Assembly (NCBI GenBank): GCA_965219935.1 | Contig: CBDCOU010000003.1 | Span: 1,116,001-1,180,000, forward strand | Origin: Bin34 sp965219935 | GTDB lineage: Bacteria > Chloroflexota > Anaerolineae > Caldilineales > Caldilineaceae | Length of the DNA: 64,000 nt | Direction of reading: 5' to 3' | Shown here: piece after piece, positions 17,292-25,939 of the stretch | Numbering within the stretch: position 1 is the first letter of the stretch | Layout of the letters: each line of letters starts with the position of its first letter | Notes under the pieces: model-generated | What the model was told of the DNA's origin: nothing | The model's database searches: none | What the model saw: the letters and a program-made list of their open reading frames with translations, nothing else | Translations under genes and position numbers: made by a program

Positions 17292-18437
17292 TCAGACTTC
17301 GGCCTTGGACGAGTCCCTGGTGCCCGGTTCGGCCAACCAAAACCTGCGCATGGTCTTGGCGTTCAGCGTGTGGCCCAGGCCGGGCCTGTCCGACACGATG
17401 AGAAAGCCGTCTTCAATTTGCTCGGGCGGGTCGAGAAGCTCGGCCCGCCAGGGCACCTCGCCCCAGGCAAACTCGAGGACGTCGAATTTCTTGGCGGCCG
17501 CACACACGTGACCGCTGTGCATACTGGCCACGGGCCCGGAAGGGTTGTGCGGTGCGAATTTAACCCCGTGCAGCGCGGCCAGTTCGCCTACAAGCAGGGT
17601 TTCCTGATCGCCTCCGGCATGCTTGACATCCGGCATGACGACATCCGCGGCACCAGCTTCCAGCAGGCGGTGAAAGGATTCGGCACCGAAGAGGCTTTCG
17701 GCCGTGGCCAGTTGCTGCCGAATCCCTGATCTGACCTCGTGCAAGCCCTTGAGGTTCGAAACCGGGAGCGGCTCCTCAAACCAGTACAAGTTCAAGGGTT
17801 CGAGTGCCGCCGCCACCAGGAAACTCTCGCTCAGGGCGAATCGGCTGTGACAGTCCACCGCTACATCCACGGCTGGCCCAACCGCCTCACATACCGCCCT
17901 GACGCGTTCCACCCCGGGCCACCAATTCGCCTCATCCCCGGACCGTCGCCGGTTCGGTGGCTTCACTTCATCGAACGGCGCCAACTTGATCATGTGAAAT
18001 CCTTCCGCAGCCGCCGTTTCCGCGGCCTTGGCGAAGGAAGCCGGAGAGCGATCCTCGACGTGGCGGTTGATGTTGGCATACAACCGAACGCGCTCCCTGA
18101 CCTGCCCGCCCCATAATCGGGCCAGCGACATCCCCGCTGCCTGAGCCCGTACATCCTGAGCTGCTTGTTCAACTGCGCTCAAGGCGGTATCTATGACGCG
18201 GGCCCTCCTGTAACGATGTCCCATCTCCTCGCGCAACCCATCGATGTTGGCAGGATCCTTGCCGGCCAGATCCTCGGCAAGGCTTGCCACTATCCCGCAA
18301 ACCGAGTAATCGTCGCCGCCGTGGCTCGCCTCGCCGATTCCGGTCAACCCCTCTTCGGTTTCCAGGACAACGAAGATCCAGTCGCCGCGCCGGTTGACCC
18401 GGACGCCTTCGGTCCTGATGTCCCTGATCGTCAACAT
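17292..18437 (-). CDS. Enolase-superfamily acid-sugar dehydratase-like protein
   Basis: This 381-residue protein has an MR/MLE layout with AVEQAAQDVRAQAAGM in the cap, MIKLAPF as the lysine strand, VAVDCHSRF for the first metal ligand, WFEEPLP for the second and ATAESLF for the third. PHNPSGPV near residue 290 places it with dehydratase-like members rather than muconate cycloisomerases. It is the last gene of a minus-strand run: zinc dehydrogenase (20060-21163), N-acyl-D-amino-acid deacylase (18451-20019), then this gene 13 bases later. That link with a deacylase is worth noting, because some enolase-superfamily members racemise N-acyl amino acids, but the motif pattern here does not clearly support that. 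Confidence 0.86.
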   Translation of the reverse strand: MLTIRDIRTEGVRVNRRGDWIFVVLETEEGLTGIGEASHGGDDYSVCGIVASLAEDLAGKDPANIDGLREEMGHRYRRARVIDTALSAVEQAAQDVRAQAAGMSLARLWGGQVRERVRLYANINRHVEDRSPASFAKAAETAAAEGFHMIKLAPFDEVKPPNRRRSGDEANWWPGVERVRAVCEAVGPAVDVAVDCHSRFALSESFLVAAALEPLNLYWFEEPLPVSNLKGLHEVRSGIRQQLATAESLFGAESFHRLLEAGAADVVMPDVKHAGGDQETLLVGELAALHGVKFAPHNPSGPVASMHSGHVCAAAKKFDVLEFAWGEVPWRAELLDPPEQIEDGFLIVSDRPGLGHTLNAKTMRRFWLAEPGTRDSSKAEV

Positions 18438-18450
18438 ATCCGGGCCTCGT

Positions 18451-20019
18451 TCAGGTTGGTTGATAGCGCAAGGCGCGCCCCGGGAACCGATCCCCGGCGG
18501 AGTCCATCAGCCTACCGGAGGAGATGACCGGCTGGCCATTGACCCACATATGGTCAAGGCCATCGGCCAGTACGGCCGGATTGTCGAATCCATTGCGCTC
18601 CTTGAACCGTTGGGGATCAATCACCAACAGGTCCGCAAAACATCCTTCCGCAATCCTGCCCCGATTCCGCAGCCCGAATCGGTCGGCGGACCGGCCGGTC
18701 ATCGAGTGCACGGCCTGTTCCAAACGCAGCACGCCTCTGGAGATCAACGTGTCCAGCATGCGCGGGGCGCTGCCGTATTGCCGGGGATGGACATGGCCAC
18801 CTGGATGCAAAATCCCGTCGGTACCCAGCAAAAAGCAAGGATGCTGCAAAAATGCATCCGCCAGTTCGTCCGCACCGCGGTGGAACACCAGCAGAACCGC
18901 GAGGTTCTCCTCGATCAGGAAGTCGCACAAGACATCGCCGGCAGGTTTGCCCGAGGCATCCACATAGGCCTGCAGGGTGGCTCCCTGCCAGCAGGTATTC
19001 CCTTTCCCCGGCACCCAGGCAATGACCATGTTGTCCAGTTCCAACCGAGACGAAACCGCAGCTTGGGTGACGCCGTCGCGTAACCGCCGACTAGTCAGGG
19101 CGGACATCACTCCCAGCGGTCCGTTGCGCCAAGCTTCGTAGGGCATCAGGTAGTTCAACATTGTCGAACCCGGCAGGTACGGGTAGACATCAAATGTGAA
19201 GTCCACCTCATGAACCGCTTTGTTGTCGATGTATTCAAGTAACTGGTCCCGTTCCTGCTCGCTGTTGCCTTTCAGATGGGAAATGTGCACCTTCGCGCCC
19301 GACTGCACGCCTATGCGAACCGCTTCCTGCATTCCAGCCAAGGTTCCATGCTTGTATCGCACATGGGTCGCATAGATGCCACCAAAACCGGCGATCGCCT
19401 CGGCTGCACGAACCAGTTCGCCCGTGTCCGCCCAGCACTGTGCGACATAGTCCAAACCGGTTGACAGACCACAAGCACCCTCTTCCATCGCCTGAGCGAT
19501 CCGGTCCTGGATCTCAAGGGTCTGGTAGTCATCGGGTGCCAACTGACCCCATCCGCAGGCCAGCACCCGCACATTGGCGTAGGGAACCTGCGCCAGCGCG
19601 TTCTGGGCGTTGCGACCATCCACCAACGACATGTAGTCGGCTATCGACTCCCAGTTCGCATAGTCTTCCTGTTGCAGGGCGTTAAGTCCCTTCAGGTAGT
19701 AGATCCATTCCCCCGCGTTTTGGCGGGACACCGGCGCGTACGAGATTCCGTCCGACATGATGACTTCGGTCGTGAAGCCCTGCCGAAGCTTGCTTTCGAT
19801 GAGCGGGGTCTTGACCAACCAACCGTCCATGTGGGTGTGGACGTCGATGAAGCCCGGTGTAACCCAGTTGCCATGGGCGTCGACCACCGTTTCCCCCGGC
19901 TGAGCTGACAACCGGCCCACGGCGGTGATGTGATCGCCAGCGATACGCACGTCGGCGACGCGTGGTTTGGCCCCTGTCCCGTCGATGACGGTGCCACCCC
20001 TTACCAATGTTTCGGACAT
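18451..20019 (-). CDS. N-acyl-D-amino-acid deacylase family amidohydrolase
   Basis: This 522-residue protein is an amidohydrolase-superfamily member. PGFIDVHTHMDG gives the H-x-H metal site, ACGLSTGLDYV is typical of D-aminoacylases, and ATHVRYK and HISHLKG carry later metal or substrate histidines. The C-terminus returns to the beta-sandwich domain (GRIAEGCFADLLVIDP). The predicted reaction is hydrolysis of an N-acyl-D-amino acid or related amide. The ATG at 20019 (MSETLVRGG) is preferred to a longer in-frame start, as the family begins with this strand. It is 40 bases downstream of a zinc dehydrogenase and 13 bases upstream of an enolase-family gene, so the three are likely one transcript. 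Confidence 0.88.
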   Translation of the reverse strand: MSETLVRGGTVIDGTGAKPRVADVRIAGDHITAVGRLSAQPGETVVDAHGNWVTPGFIDVHTHMDGWLVKTPLIESKLRQGFTTEVIMSDGISYAPVSRQNAGEWIYYLKGLNALQQEDYANWESIADYMSLVDGRNAQNALAQVPYANVRVLACGWGQLAPDDYQTLEIQDRIAQAMEEGACGLSTGLDYVAQCWADTGELVRAAEAIAGFGGIYATHVRYKHGTLAGMQEAVRIGVQSGAKVHISHLKGNSEQERDQLLEYIDNKAVHEVDFTFDVYPYLPGSTMLNYLMPYEAWRNGPLGVMSALTSRRLRDGVTQAAVSSRLELDNMVIAWVPGKGNTCWQGATLQAYVDASGKPAGDVLCDFLIEENLAVLLVFHRGADELADAFLQHPCFLLGTDGILHPGGHVHPRQYGSAPRMLDTLISRGVLRLEQAVHSMTGRSADRFGLRNRGRIAEGCFADLLVIDPQRFKERNGFDNPAVLADGLDHMWVNGQPVISSGRLMDSAGDRFPGRALRYQPT

Positions 20020-20059
20020 CGTGTGCGTTCCCTTCCCTGTCTGGGTCAAACCGTTGGTG

Positions 20060-21163
20060 TCAGTGCTTGAACTCAAGCACGCCTCGCACTACCCGTCCAC
20101 CCACCATGTCGTCGAACGCCGATTGGACTTCATCGATGGCGTACGTTTTGGTGATCAAGGCATCCAGGTCCAATGTGCCTTGGTCATACATGGTCAAAAT
20201 ACGCGGGATGTCGAAGTGAGGTTTGGCAGTTCCCACGAAGGAACCCAGCAACTGGCGATTCATGGCCACCAAATGCGCGGGGGAGATCGGGACCGTTTCC
20301 TTGAAGGCGTGCATGCCCACGACGATCACCTTGCCTCCGGGCCTGACCGCCGCCAGGCTGTCCGTCATGGTCCCCGCACCCACCGTGTCCACAATGCAGT
20401 CGACCCCGGCGGGATACAGTTCCTTCAAGCCATCGGCGAAATCCGTCTCGGACACATCCAGGGTCAGATCGGCCCCCAGGGTCTCGGCGAAGCGCAATTT
20501 GGCCTGGTCCCGATCAACTCCGATGACGGGACTGCAACCGGCAGCCTTGGCACCCATCAACGCGCTGAGGCCGACACCGCCGCATCCAACCACGGCCAAG
20601 GCTTGGCCGGGTCGGGCCTGAGCAGTGTTCCAAACCGCACCCATTCCGGTCACCACGGCACATCCCACAATCGCGCTGGTAGCCATCGGGATGTCGATCT
20701 CGTAGGGAATGACATTCCGCTCGTGGGTCACCATATATTCGGCCATGGTGGCCACGCCCAAATGGTGTTTGAGGGGCTGTCCGTCTTGATCCAGGATCCG
20801 GGAAACCTTGTTGGGCAACAGTCCCTGCAGGATTGTGGAAGGGAATTCCTCGCACAGGTTGGGCATGCCGGACTGGCATGTGCCACAACGGTTGCACGCC
20901 GGCAACCAGTTGTAGATCACCTTGTCCCCCGGCTTCACGGACGTGACAGCCTTGCCCGTTTCAACCACAACCCCGCTGCCTTCGTGGCCCAACACCAGCG
21001 GGGGCCGCACACGCAATTCGCCCTTGAGTGTATGCAGGTCGGAGTGACAGACCCCCGCGGCATGGTTTTCGATCAACACCTCGGACTCGCCAGGCGGTGC
21101 CAGCGCAATGAACTGCACTTCCAACCGATCGACTTCGGGAACAACGACGGCCCTGACTTGCAT
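20060..21163 (-). CDS. Zinc-dependent alcohol dehydrogenase (MDR family)
   Basis: This 367-residue medium-chain dehydrogenase has the catalytic zinc Cys in AGVCHSDLHT, GHEGSGVV next to it, and a complete structural zinc lobe with CNRCGTCQSGMPNLC. The NAD-binding motif VVGCGGVGLSALMGA lies near residue 190. It resembles class III-type alcohol dehydrogenases. A likely role is oxidation of an alcohol group on the substrate of the downstream deacylase/enolase-family operon. The ribosome binding site AGAGAGGAAT precedes the ATG at 21163. It is one of five MDR dehydrogenases in the window. Confidence 0.9.
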   Translation of the reverse strand: MQVRAVVVPEVDRLEVQFIALAPPGESEVLIENHAAGVCHSDLHTLKGELRVRPPLVLGHEGSGVVVETGKAVTSVKPGDKVIYNWLPACNRCGTCQSGMPNLCEEFPSTILQGLLPNKVSRILDQDGQPLKHHLGVATMAEYMVTHERNVIPYEIDIPMATSAIVGCAVVTGMGAVWNTAQARPGQALAVVGCGGVGLSALMGAKAAGCSPVIGVDRDQAKLRFAETLGADLTLDVSETDFADGLKELYPAGVDCIVDTVGAGTMTDSLAAVRPGGKVIVVGMHAFKETVPISPAHLVAMNRQLLGSFVGTAKPHFDIPRILTMYDQGTLDLDALITKTYAIDEVQSAFDDMVGGRVVRGVLEFKH

Positions 21164-21419
21164 CCGATTCCTCTCTTGGCTGTAGTGTCAGACTTGGCTT
21201 CGGACCAGTGAGACAAAGGCTGTTTGGAGAAAGGCCCGGTGGCGATCCCCCGGGACTTCCCGCCGAGTTGACTCTAACCCAAGCCGCGGGTGTGGATACC
21301 CGACACACGCGGCCCGCCTGTGGCAAGAGATGCCAGTCTCACCTGCCTCACCGGTGGTTGGAACGGGATTCGTCCACTGCTCGGCCAAAACGGCAGGCGA
21401 TGAGGAAACGCCTGGCGGA

Positions 21420-22127
21420 CTAATGACCGGCTGTCACCACCAACGGTTCAGCGTGGAAACGGTAGCCCAAGCCGGGAATGTTTTCGATAAAGTGAGGGGA
21501 ATCGGGTCTCGGCTCAAGCTTGCGGCGCAGTCGGCTGACCAACCCCCGCACCAATGTCGAGTCTCCGTCTCCGTGATAGCCCCAAACCCGTTCGGCTATG
21601 GATTCGGTAGGTACCACGTGTTCCTGGTTGGACATGAGCAGGTACAGCAGCCTGAACTCCAATTGGGTTAGGCGCATGGGGTCGCCGCCCTGGACCGACA
21701 CCGTCCGGTCCGACGTGTCGAGGACGATGTGTTCCAAGGCCATTTCGTTCAGGATGGTGAATGGAACCGAAGCCGCCAACCGCGAAAACACCTTGAGGTA
21801 GTTGGACAGCAGTCGCAGGGATACCGGACGGTCCAACATCAATGCAGCCCCGCGCTCCAGCAGGAGGCACTCCTGGGTGTCAGGAACCGGTTCGTGCAAA
21901 ACCAAGATCGGTGCCGCCTTGGTCACTTGGCGAATCGTGTCCAACTCCTTCAGGGGCAGATCCTCCTTGTTGGAGGCCAGAATGATGACATCGCCGGGAT
22001 CTTCCTCCCACCGTTCCATCCGCGTAACCAGATCAGGAGCGGCGGCAGCCGTGATGCCGAACTCCCGCATGGCCACACTGATAACGCGACCTTCGGTCGG
22101 GTCATCGGCAAACACTACAACTCGCAT
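21420..22127 (-). CDS. Response-regulator-like protein with degenerate receiver and winged-helix DNA-binding domain
   Basis: This 235-residue protein has an OmpR/PhoB-type C-terminal domain (LTQLEFRLLYLLM, then DSTLVRGLVSRLRRKLE and IENIPGLGYRF), which binds DNA. The N-terminal 110 residues fold like a receiver (VVFADDP with the acidic pair at residues 8-9), but the phosphoacceptor position reads IILAS (Ala51 where Asp is expected) and the conserved Lys region reads LDRPV (Arg100). Phosphorylation control is therefore unlikely. No histidine kinase is adjacent. The ATG at 22127 is chosen because the receiver strand begins there. It is divergent from the flavoprotein oxidase at 22281, with a symmetric inverted repeat between, which suggests that it regulates itself and that gene. 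Confidence 0.88.
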   Translation of the reverse strand: MRVVVFADDPTEGRVISVAMREFGITAAAAPDLVTRMERWEEDPGDVIILASNKEDLPLKELDTIRQVTKAAPILVLHEPVPDTQECLLLERGAALMLDRPVSLRLLSNYLKVFSRLAASVPFTILNEMALEHIVLDTSDRTVSVQGGDPMRLTQLEFRLLYLLMSNQEHVVPTESIAERVWGYHGDGDSTLVRGLVSRLRRKLEPRPDSPHFIENIPGLGYRFHAEPLVVTAGH

Positions 22128-22172
22128 GCAGATGCGTCTCCCGGATGCACCTGGCCAATCCACGAAGGGCTA

Positions 22173-22202
22173 AGTATAGGGGGGATACAACCCGTCTATA
22201 CT
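22173..22202. promoter_or_regulatory. Inverted repeat with two outward -10-like elements
   Basis: AGTATAG at 22173-22179 and its exact complement CTATACT at 22196-22202 are separated by 16 bases in the divergent space between the response regulator and the oxidase. Each arm contains TATACT, one base from the -10 consensus, reading outward toward its own gene. No good -35 element is seen for either, so activator dependence is plausible. Confidence 0.45.
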
Positions 22203-22280
22203 CAACTTCCGGACACGAGCCGGAACATTCCATGACGGACAGGAACCATTTCTTGCGTTGGCACTGCCGTTTACCAGCCT

Positions 22281-23471
22281 ATGACCAACAACATTCTCAT
22301 CGCCGGGGCCGGAGCCTTCGGCCTGTCCGCAGCCCTTGCATTGTCGGAGCGGGGATATCGGGTGGCCGTGGTTGATCCCACCGGCCCCGCCAACCATTCG
22401 CAGGCTGCTTCCCGGGACATCAGCAAGATCGTGAGGTCGGAGTACTGGTCCGACCCTACCTATACCGAGTTGGCCGAAGCAGCCATTGACCAATGGCACG
22501 AATGGAACGACCGGTTCGGCCTTCTCTACCACGAAACGGGTGTGACTCTGCTCGCGCCCAACTGGGAGCCGAACTCCTACGAAGCTCAAAGCCTTGCCAC
22601 CGCCCGGAAACTCGGCAAACAGATTCAGGTCCTGGACACGGACGATGTGGCCCGCAGATTCCCCATGGTGAAAGAGGGAGCGCTCAAGGTTGGATACCAC
22701 AATCCGAGGGGAGGCTACGCCGAAGCCCTGGAGGCCCTCCGTGCACTCTTCCGGGGACTGGCGGATCAGGGGGTGGATTTCCATGTTGGCCGGATGGTGG
22801 AACAGCCGGCCGAGCGGGGTGGCCGCTGCTTCGGATTCCGGCTGACCGACGGCGGTCTGCTGGAGGCCGATCACATGCTCGTGTGCGGCGGCGCCTGGAC
22901 TGGGACCATTGTCCCGGACATGGCATCGAAAACGAGGCCCACAGGCCAACCGCTCTTCCATCTGCAAGTGGCAGACCCGGAACCCTATACCCCGCCGAAC
23001 TTCCCGGCGGTAATGCTGGACATCGCCAACGCCGGCATCTATGTCCTGCCCCAGCACCCAACCGAGCAGGTGGTGAAGGTTGGTCTCCACACCTCCGGTC
23101 GGGATCTCGACCCGATGCGCGACGACCGCATCGTGACGGACACCGAAACCCGCATCATGCGCCACATGTTCGGCCAATACATTCCGGAACTGGCTGCGGC
23201 CCCGGTGATCGACAGCCGCATCTGCCTCTATTGCGATACCCCGGACTACCACTTCTGGATTGACCGGCATCCGGACATCGACAACCTGACCGTGGCCTGC
23301 GGCGGTTCCGGCCACGGCTTCAAGTTCATGCCGGTACTGGGTGACATCATCGCGGACGCGGTGGAGAGCAAGACCAACCGGTACCACGGGAAGTTTCGCT
23401 GGCACAGACCGCTTCCGGCCAAGTCCTACCACGGCGAACGTCGTGAACTGGCAGACCTGGCGCTGACCTGA
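22281..23471 (+). CDS. FAD-dependent sarcosine/N-methyl-amino-acid oxidase-like protein
   Basis: This 396-residue protein matches the DAO/monomeric sarcosine oxidase family. GAGAFGLSAALAL at 9-21 binds the FAD ADP moiety. RICLYCDTPD places a Cys at residue 315, the position of the covalent FAD link in monomeric sarcosine oxidase, and GHGFKF places Lys348 at the carboxylate-binding position of that enzyme. Arg52 is also kept. The expected reaction is oxidative demethylation of an N-methyl amino acid, or oxidation of a similar secondary amine, with release of hydrogen peroxide. The gene stands alone on its strand and is divergent from the degenerate response regulator. Length is standard for the family. 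Confidence 0.87.
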   Translation: MTNNILIAGAGAFGLSAALALSERGYRVAVVDPTGPANHSQAASRDISKIVRSEYWSDPTYTELAEAAIDQWHEWNDRFGLLYHETGVTLLAPNWEPNSYEAQSLATARKLGKQIQVLDTDDVARRFPMVKEGALKVGYHNPRGGYAEALEALRALFRGLADQGVDFHVGRMVEQPAERGGRCFGFRLTDGGLLEADHMLVCGGAWTGTIVPDMASKTRPTGQPLFHLQVADPEPYTPPNFPAVMLDIANAGIYVLPQHPTEQVVKVGLHTSGRDLDPMRDDRIVTDTETRIMRHMFGQYIPELAAAPVIDSRICLYCDTPDYHFWIDRHPDIDNLTVACGGSGHGFKFMPVLGDIIADAVESKTNRYHGKFRWHRPLPAKSYHGERRELADLALT

Positions 23472-23516
23472 GCCCGGGAATACGAGCCGGCTATGGTTGG
23501 GTTGAGGCGGTTGTCG

Positions 23517-24725
23517 CTAGATGGGGCCCTGTGGACTCGGGCCGCGCCGTGCTGCCGCAACCACGGCCAACAGCGCGAACACTGCTCCTGTCACCACATA
23601 CACGGCACTTAGGCCCAGTTGCCACACCACGGCTGCGCTCAAGGCGGGAGCCACCGTCCGCGCGGCCGAACGGGTGCTGTTTTCCAATCCGAACACTGCG
23701 CCCTGCTGACCGTCCGCCGACACGGACGCCAGCAAGGCACCCACGGCCGGATAAATCCCGCCCATCGCAAACCCCACGGCACTGTACAGCAGTGTTTGCT
23801 GCCAGAGGTGGGTGGTGAATCCCTGAGGTACGAACAGGAGCGCGGATACGACGGCGCACGACAGGAGTACAAGGCGGCCGCCGTAGTGGTCGGTCAACCG
23901 TCCCAGTATCAGGGCACCCAAGGCACCAGTGACCGCATGGAGCCCAAACACTGTTCCGGCCGCGGTGGCAACGGGGACTTCAAACTGGCCAAACGACCGA
24001 TTCAGTTGTGTGAGGTATAGCGATGCGAACGGGGTGATGAACGTCACGGCCAGGTGGGTCAGAAACACGAAGGAGTAAAGGCTGGCGACATTGGGCCTTT
24101 GCAGCAGGTTGAAAAGCCGGACGAAAGGTGTGCGCAGGCCCTTGACCGGGTTCGCGGCTCGTTGTTCCGGCAACAGGAACAAAACCAATATGCCGGAGGC
24201 AATCATGAAGCCGCCATTGAGCCAGAAACTCGCCCGGTAGCCCATCAGGTCGCTAACGATGCCGCCCACCACGGGCCCGGCCGCAAACCCGGTCAGCCGG
24301 GCTGTCGAAACCCAGCCCAACGCCTGTCCCCGGAACCCGGACGGCACGTCGGACGATATGTAGGAACTCGACGCGGACACGACCCCGGTGGTGAGCCCCT
24401 GGGTCAGGCGCAGCACGAACAACTGCTCGACCGAGGCCACGAAGGCCATGGAGGTCATGACCAGACCGCCTACCATTGTCGCCCGCAGAATCATCAGGCG
24501 ACGACCAAAGCGATCGCCGACCATGCCCCATATCGGCGATACCACCATCATGGTGAGCCCCTGGGCTCCCATCACCAGGCCGACCCACAACGTTATGTCA
24601 ATTGGAAAGGAGGTGTTCAGTTCCTGCATGAACAGCGGCAGGAACGGCATGACGATGGTGAAACCCAGCGAGGTCAGGAACTGGGCCGCACAGATAGTGA
24701 GCGTGCGTCGACGCCAGGGGTGCAT
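23517..24725 (-). CDS. MFS transporter (second of a pair)
   Basis: This 402-residue protein is a 12-helix major facilitator superfamily permease. The first helix is ICAAQFLTSLGFTIVMPFLPLF. The motif A loop between helices 2 and 3 reads GMVGDRFGRRLMI, and a weaker copy follows in the second half (LGRLTDHYGGR). Substrate unknown; drug/H+ antiporter-like members share this layout. The ATG at 24725 overlaps the stop of the upstream MFS gene by one base (TGATG), so a much longer in-frame extension upstream is rejected. It is the last gene of a coupled run that starts at 28703. Confidence 0.88.
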   Translation of the reverse strand: MHPWRRRTLTICAAQFLTSLGFTIVMPFLPLFMQELNTSFPIDITLWVGLVMGAQGLTMMVVSPIWGMVGDRFGRRLMILRATMVGGLVMTSMAFVASVEQLFVLRLTQGLTTGVVSASSSYISSDVPSGFRGQALGWVSTARLTGFAAGPVVGGIVSDLMGYRASFWLNGGFMIASGILVLFLLPEQRAANPVKGLRTPFVRLFNLLQRPNVASLYSFVFLTHLAVTFITPFASLYLTQLNRSFGQFEVPVATAAGTVFGLHAVTGALGALILGRLTDHYGGRLVLLSCAVVSALLFVPQGFTTHLWQQTLLYSAVGFAMGGIYPAVGALLASVSADGQQGAVFGLENSTRSAARTVAPALSAAVVWQLGLSAVYVVTGAVFALLAVVAAARRGPSPQGPI

Positions 24726-25939
24726 CAAGAGTTCGCCGCGGGGTGCCCCCGAGTGCTGCGAGCGTATCCGATGGAGAGCAGAAGCAGAACGGCGGCGCAG
24801 CCGGAGAACAGGGGTGGGATTAGGGATGGCTGAAACCAAGTCAGGCTCAGGATCGGCCCCACGGCCGCGGCCAGGTCGTCGAGGGACGCATAGCCTCCCA
24901 TGATGAGGTGCGCGTCCGGCAGGGAACGGGTGCGGTCCGCCATCGCGACTTCCACGGCCATCCGCAAGCCGCTGAACCCCAGCATCACACCCACACCGGC
25001 GACAACCGCCCACAGGCCGTGGGTGAACGCCGCGCATGCCAATGAGACCGAGGTGGTTATCGCCACCAGCATCAAGGTTTGCAGGTGGCCCATCCGGTCC
25101 GCCAGCCAACCGACCACCGGCCCGGCCAGGAGAAGTGACATCCAGTGTGCCGACAGAACCAAGCCGGCGCTGAATCCAATGCCGGTCCATCCTTCCGCCA
25201 AGGTCATCCGGGTTTGCAGGTACAGGGACATGAGCGCAATCGACACCGTAATTGCGAGGCGCGTGCCCGCTCCCAGAAACAACAGCCATCGTAACGGCGC
25301 ATTCCGTGAGACAGTCAGCCAAGTGCGTCTCAGGCCGAAGGAAATGTTGTCCTCAAAGGGAACGGCACCCGGAGGCCACCGGATGATTGCGGCCAGCCCC
25401 ACGCCCAAGGCCGCCAGGCCGGCCAAGACCCAGAAAGCAGCGGTGAAGCCATGCAGATCCAGCACGATCCCGCCCAGGAGCACCCCCACACCGCTACCGA
25501 CCCGGACGATGCCCCACCAGTAGCCCAGTTGCCGTCCCTGGCGCTCGCGGGGCTCCTGCCACACCGCCAAATAGGCCGCCTGCCGAAACACGGACCAGGC
25601 CAATCCCCACACAATGCGCGCCAATATCATGACCCCGAAGGCAGGTTGCCGTACAAACACCGCGGTCGAGGCCATGCCCAGCACCGACGCCCCGACGAAG
25701 AACCAGCGCAGAGGCAGGCGCGGGACCAGCAATGCCACCACGGTGTTCGATGCCAGCCGCACCCAGCGGTTGACGCTCAACAGGACGCTGACCTGGAACA
25801 GGCTCAGGTGCAGGTCCGGAGCGCTGATGGGCAGCGCGCTGTACAGTAAGGAGTCGCCCATGATGAGGAGGGCGACGGCCCCGGCACACAGAACAGTCGG
25901 CGTAGACCGAATTCCCCGGTTCCTGCCAGAACCACTCAT
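24725..25939 (-). CDS. MFS transporter (first of a pair)
   Basis: This 404-residue protein is a major facilitator superfamily permease with about 12 hydrophobic segments. The motif A-like loop reads VGWLADRMGHLQ in the second half, and RWVRLASNTVVALLV lies in the first. Substrate unknown. The ATG at 25939 forms a TGATG junction with the patatin gene stop, which supports this start over one 12 codons further upstream. It ends with another TGATG junction into a second, differently sequenced MFS gene. Two consecutive transporters could be redundant exporters or a two-part system; nothing in the sequence decides. Confidence 0.87.
   Translation of the reverse strand: MSGSGRNRGIRSTPTVLCAGAVALLIMGDSLLYSALPISAPDLHLSLFQVSVLLSVNRWVRLASNTVVALLVPRLPLRWFFVGASVLGMASTAVFVRQPAFGVMILARIVWGLAWSVFRQAAYLAVWQEPRERQGRQLGYWWGIVRVGSGVGVLLGGIVLDLHGFTAAFWVLAGLAALGVGLAAIIRWPPGAVPFEDNISFGLRRTWLTVSRNAPLRWLLFLGAGTRLAITVSIALMSLYLQTRMTLAEGWTGIGFSAGLVLSAHWMSLLLAGPVVGWLADRMGHLQTLMLVAITTSVSLACAAFTHGLWAVVAGVGVMLGFSGLRMAVEVAMADRTRSLPDAHLIMGGYASLDDLAAAVGPILSLTWFQPSLIPPLFSGCAAVLLLLSIGYARSTRGHPAANS

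Noticed and set aside
22170..23432. Long open frame on the minus strand opposite the flavin oxidase
   Set aside because: It mirrors the well-supported oxidase gene and has no family resemblance; GC-rich genes commonly leave such antisense frames open.
24726..25322. Long upstream extension of the second MFS gene
   Set aside because: It overlaps the first MFS gene in another frame; the TGATG junction and the first transmembrane helix place the start at 24725.
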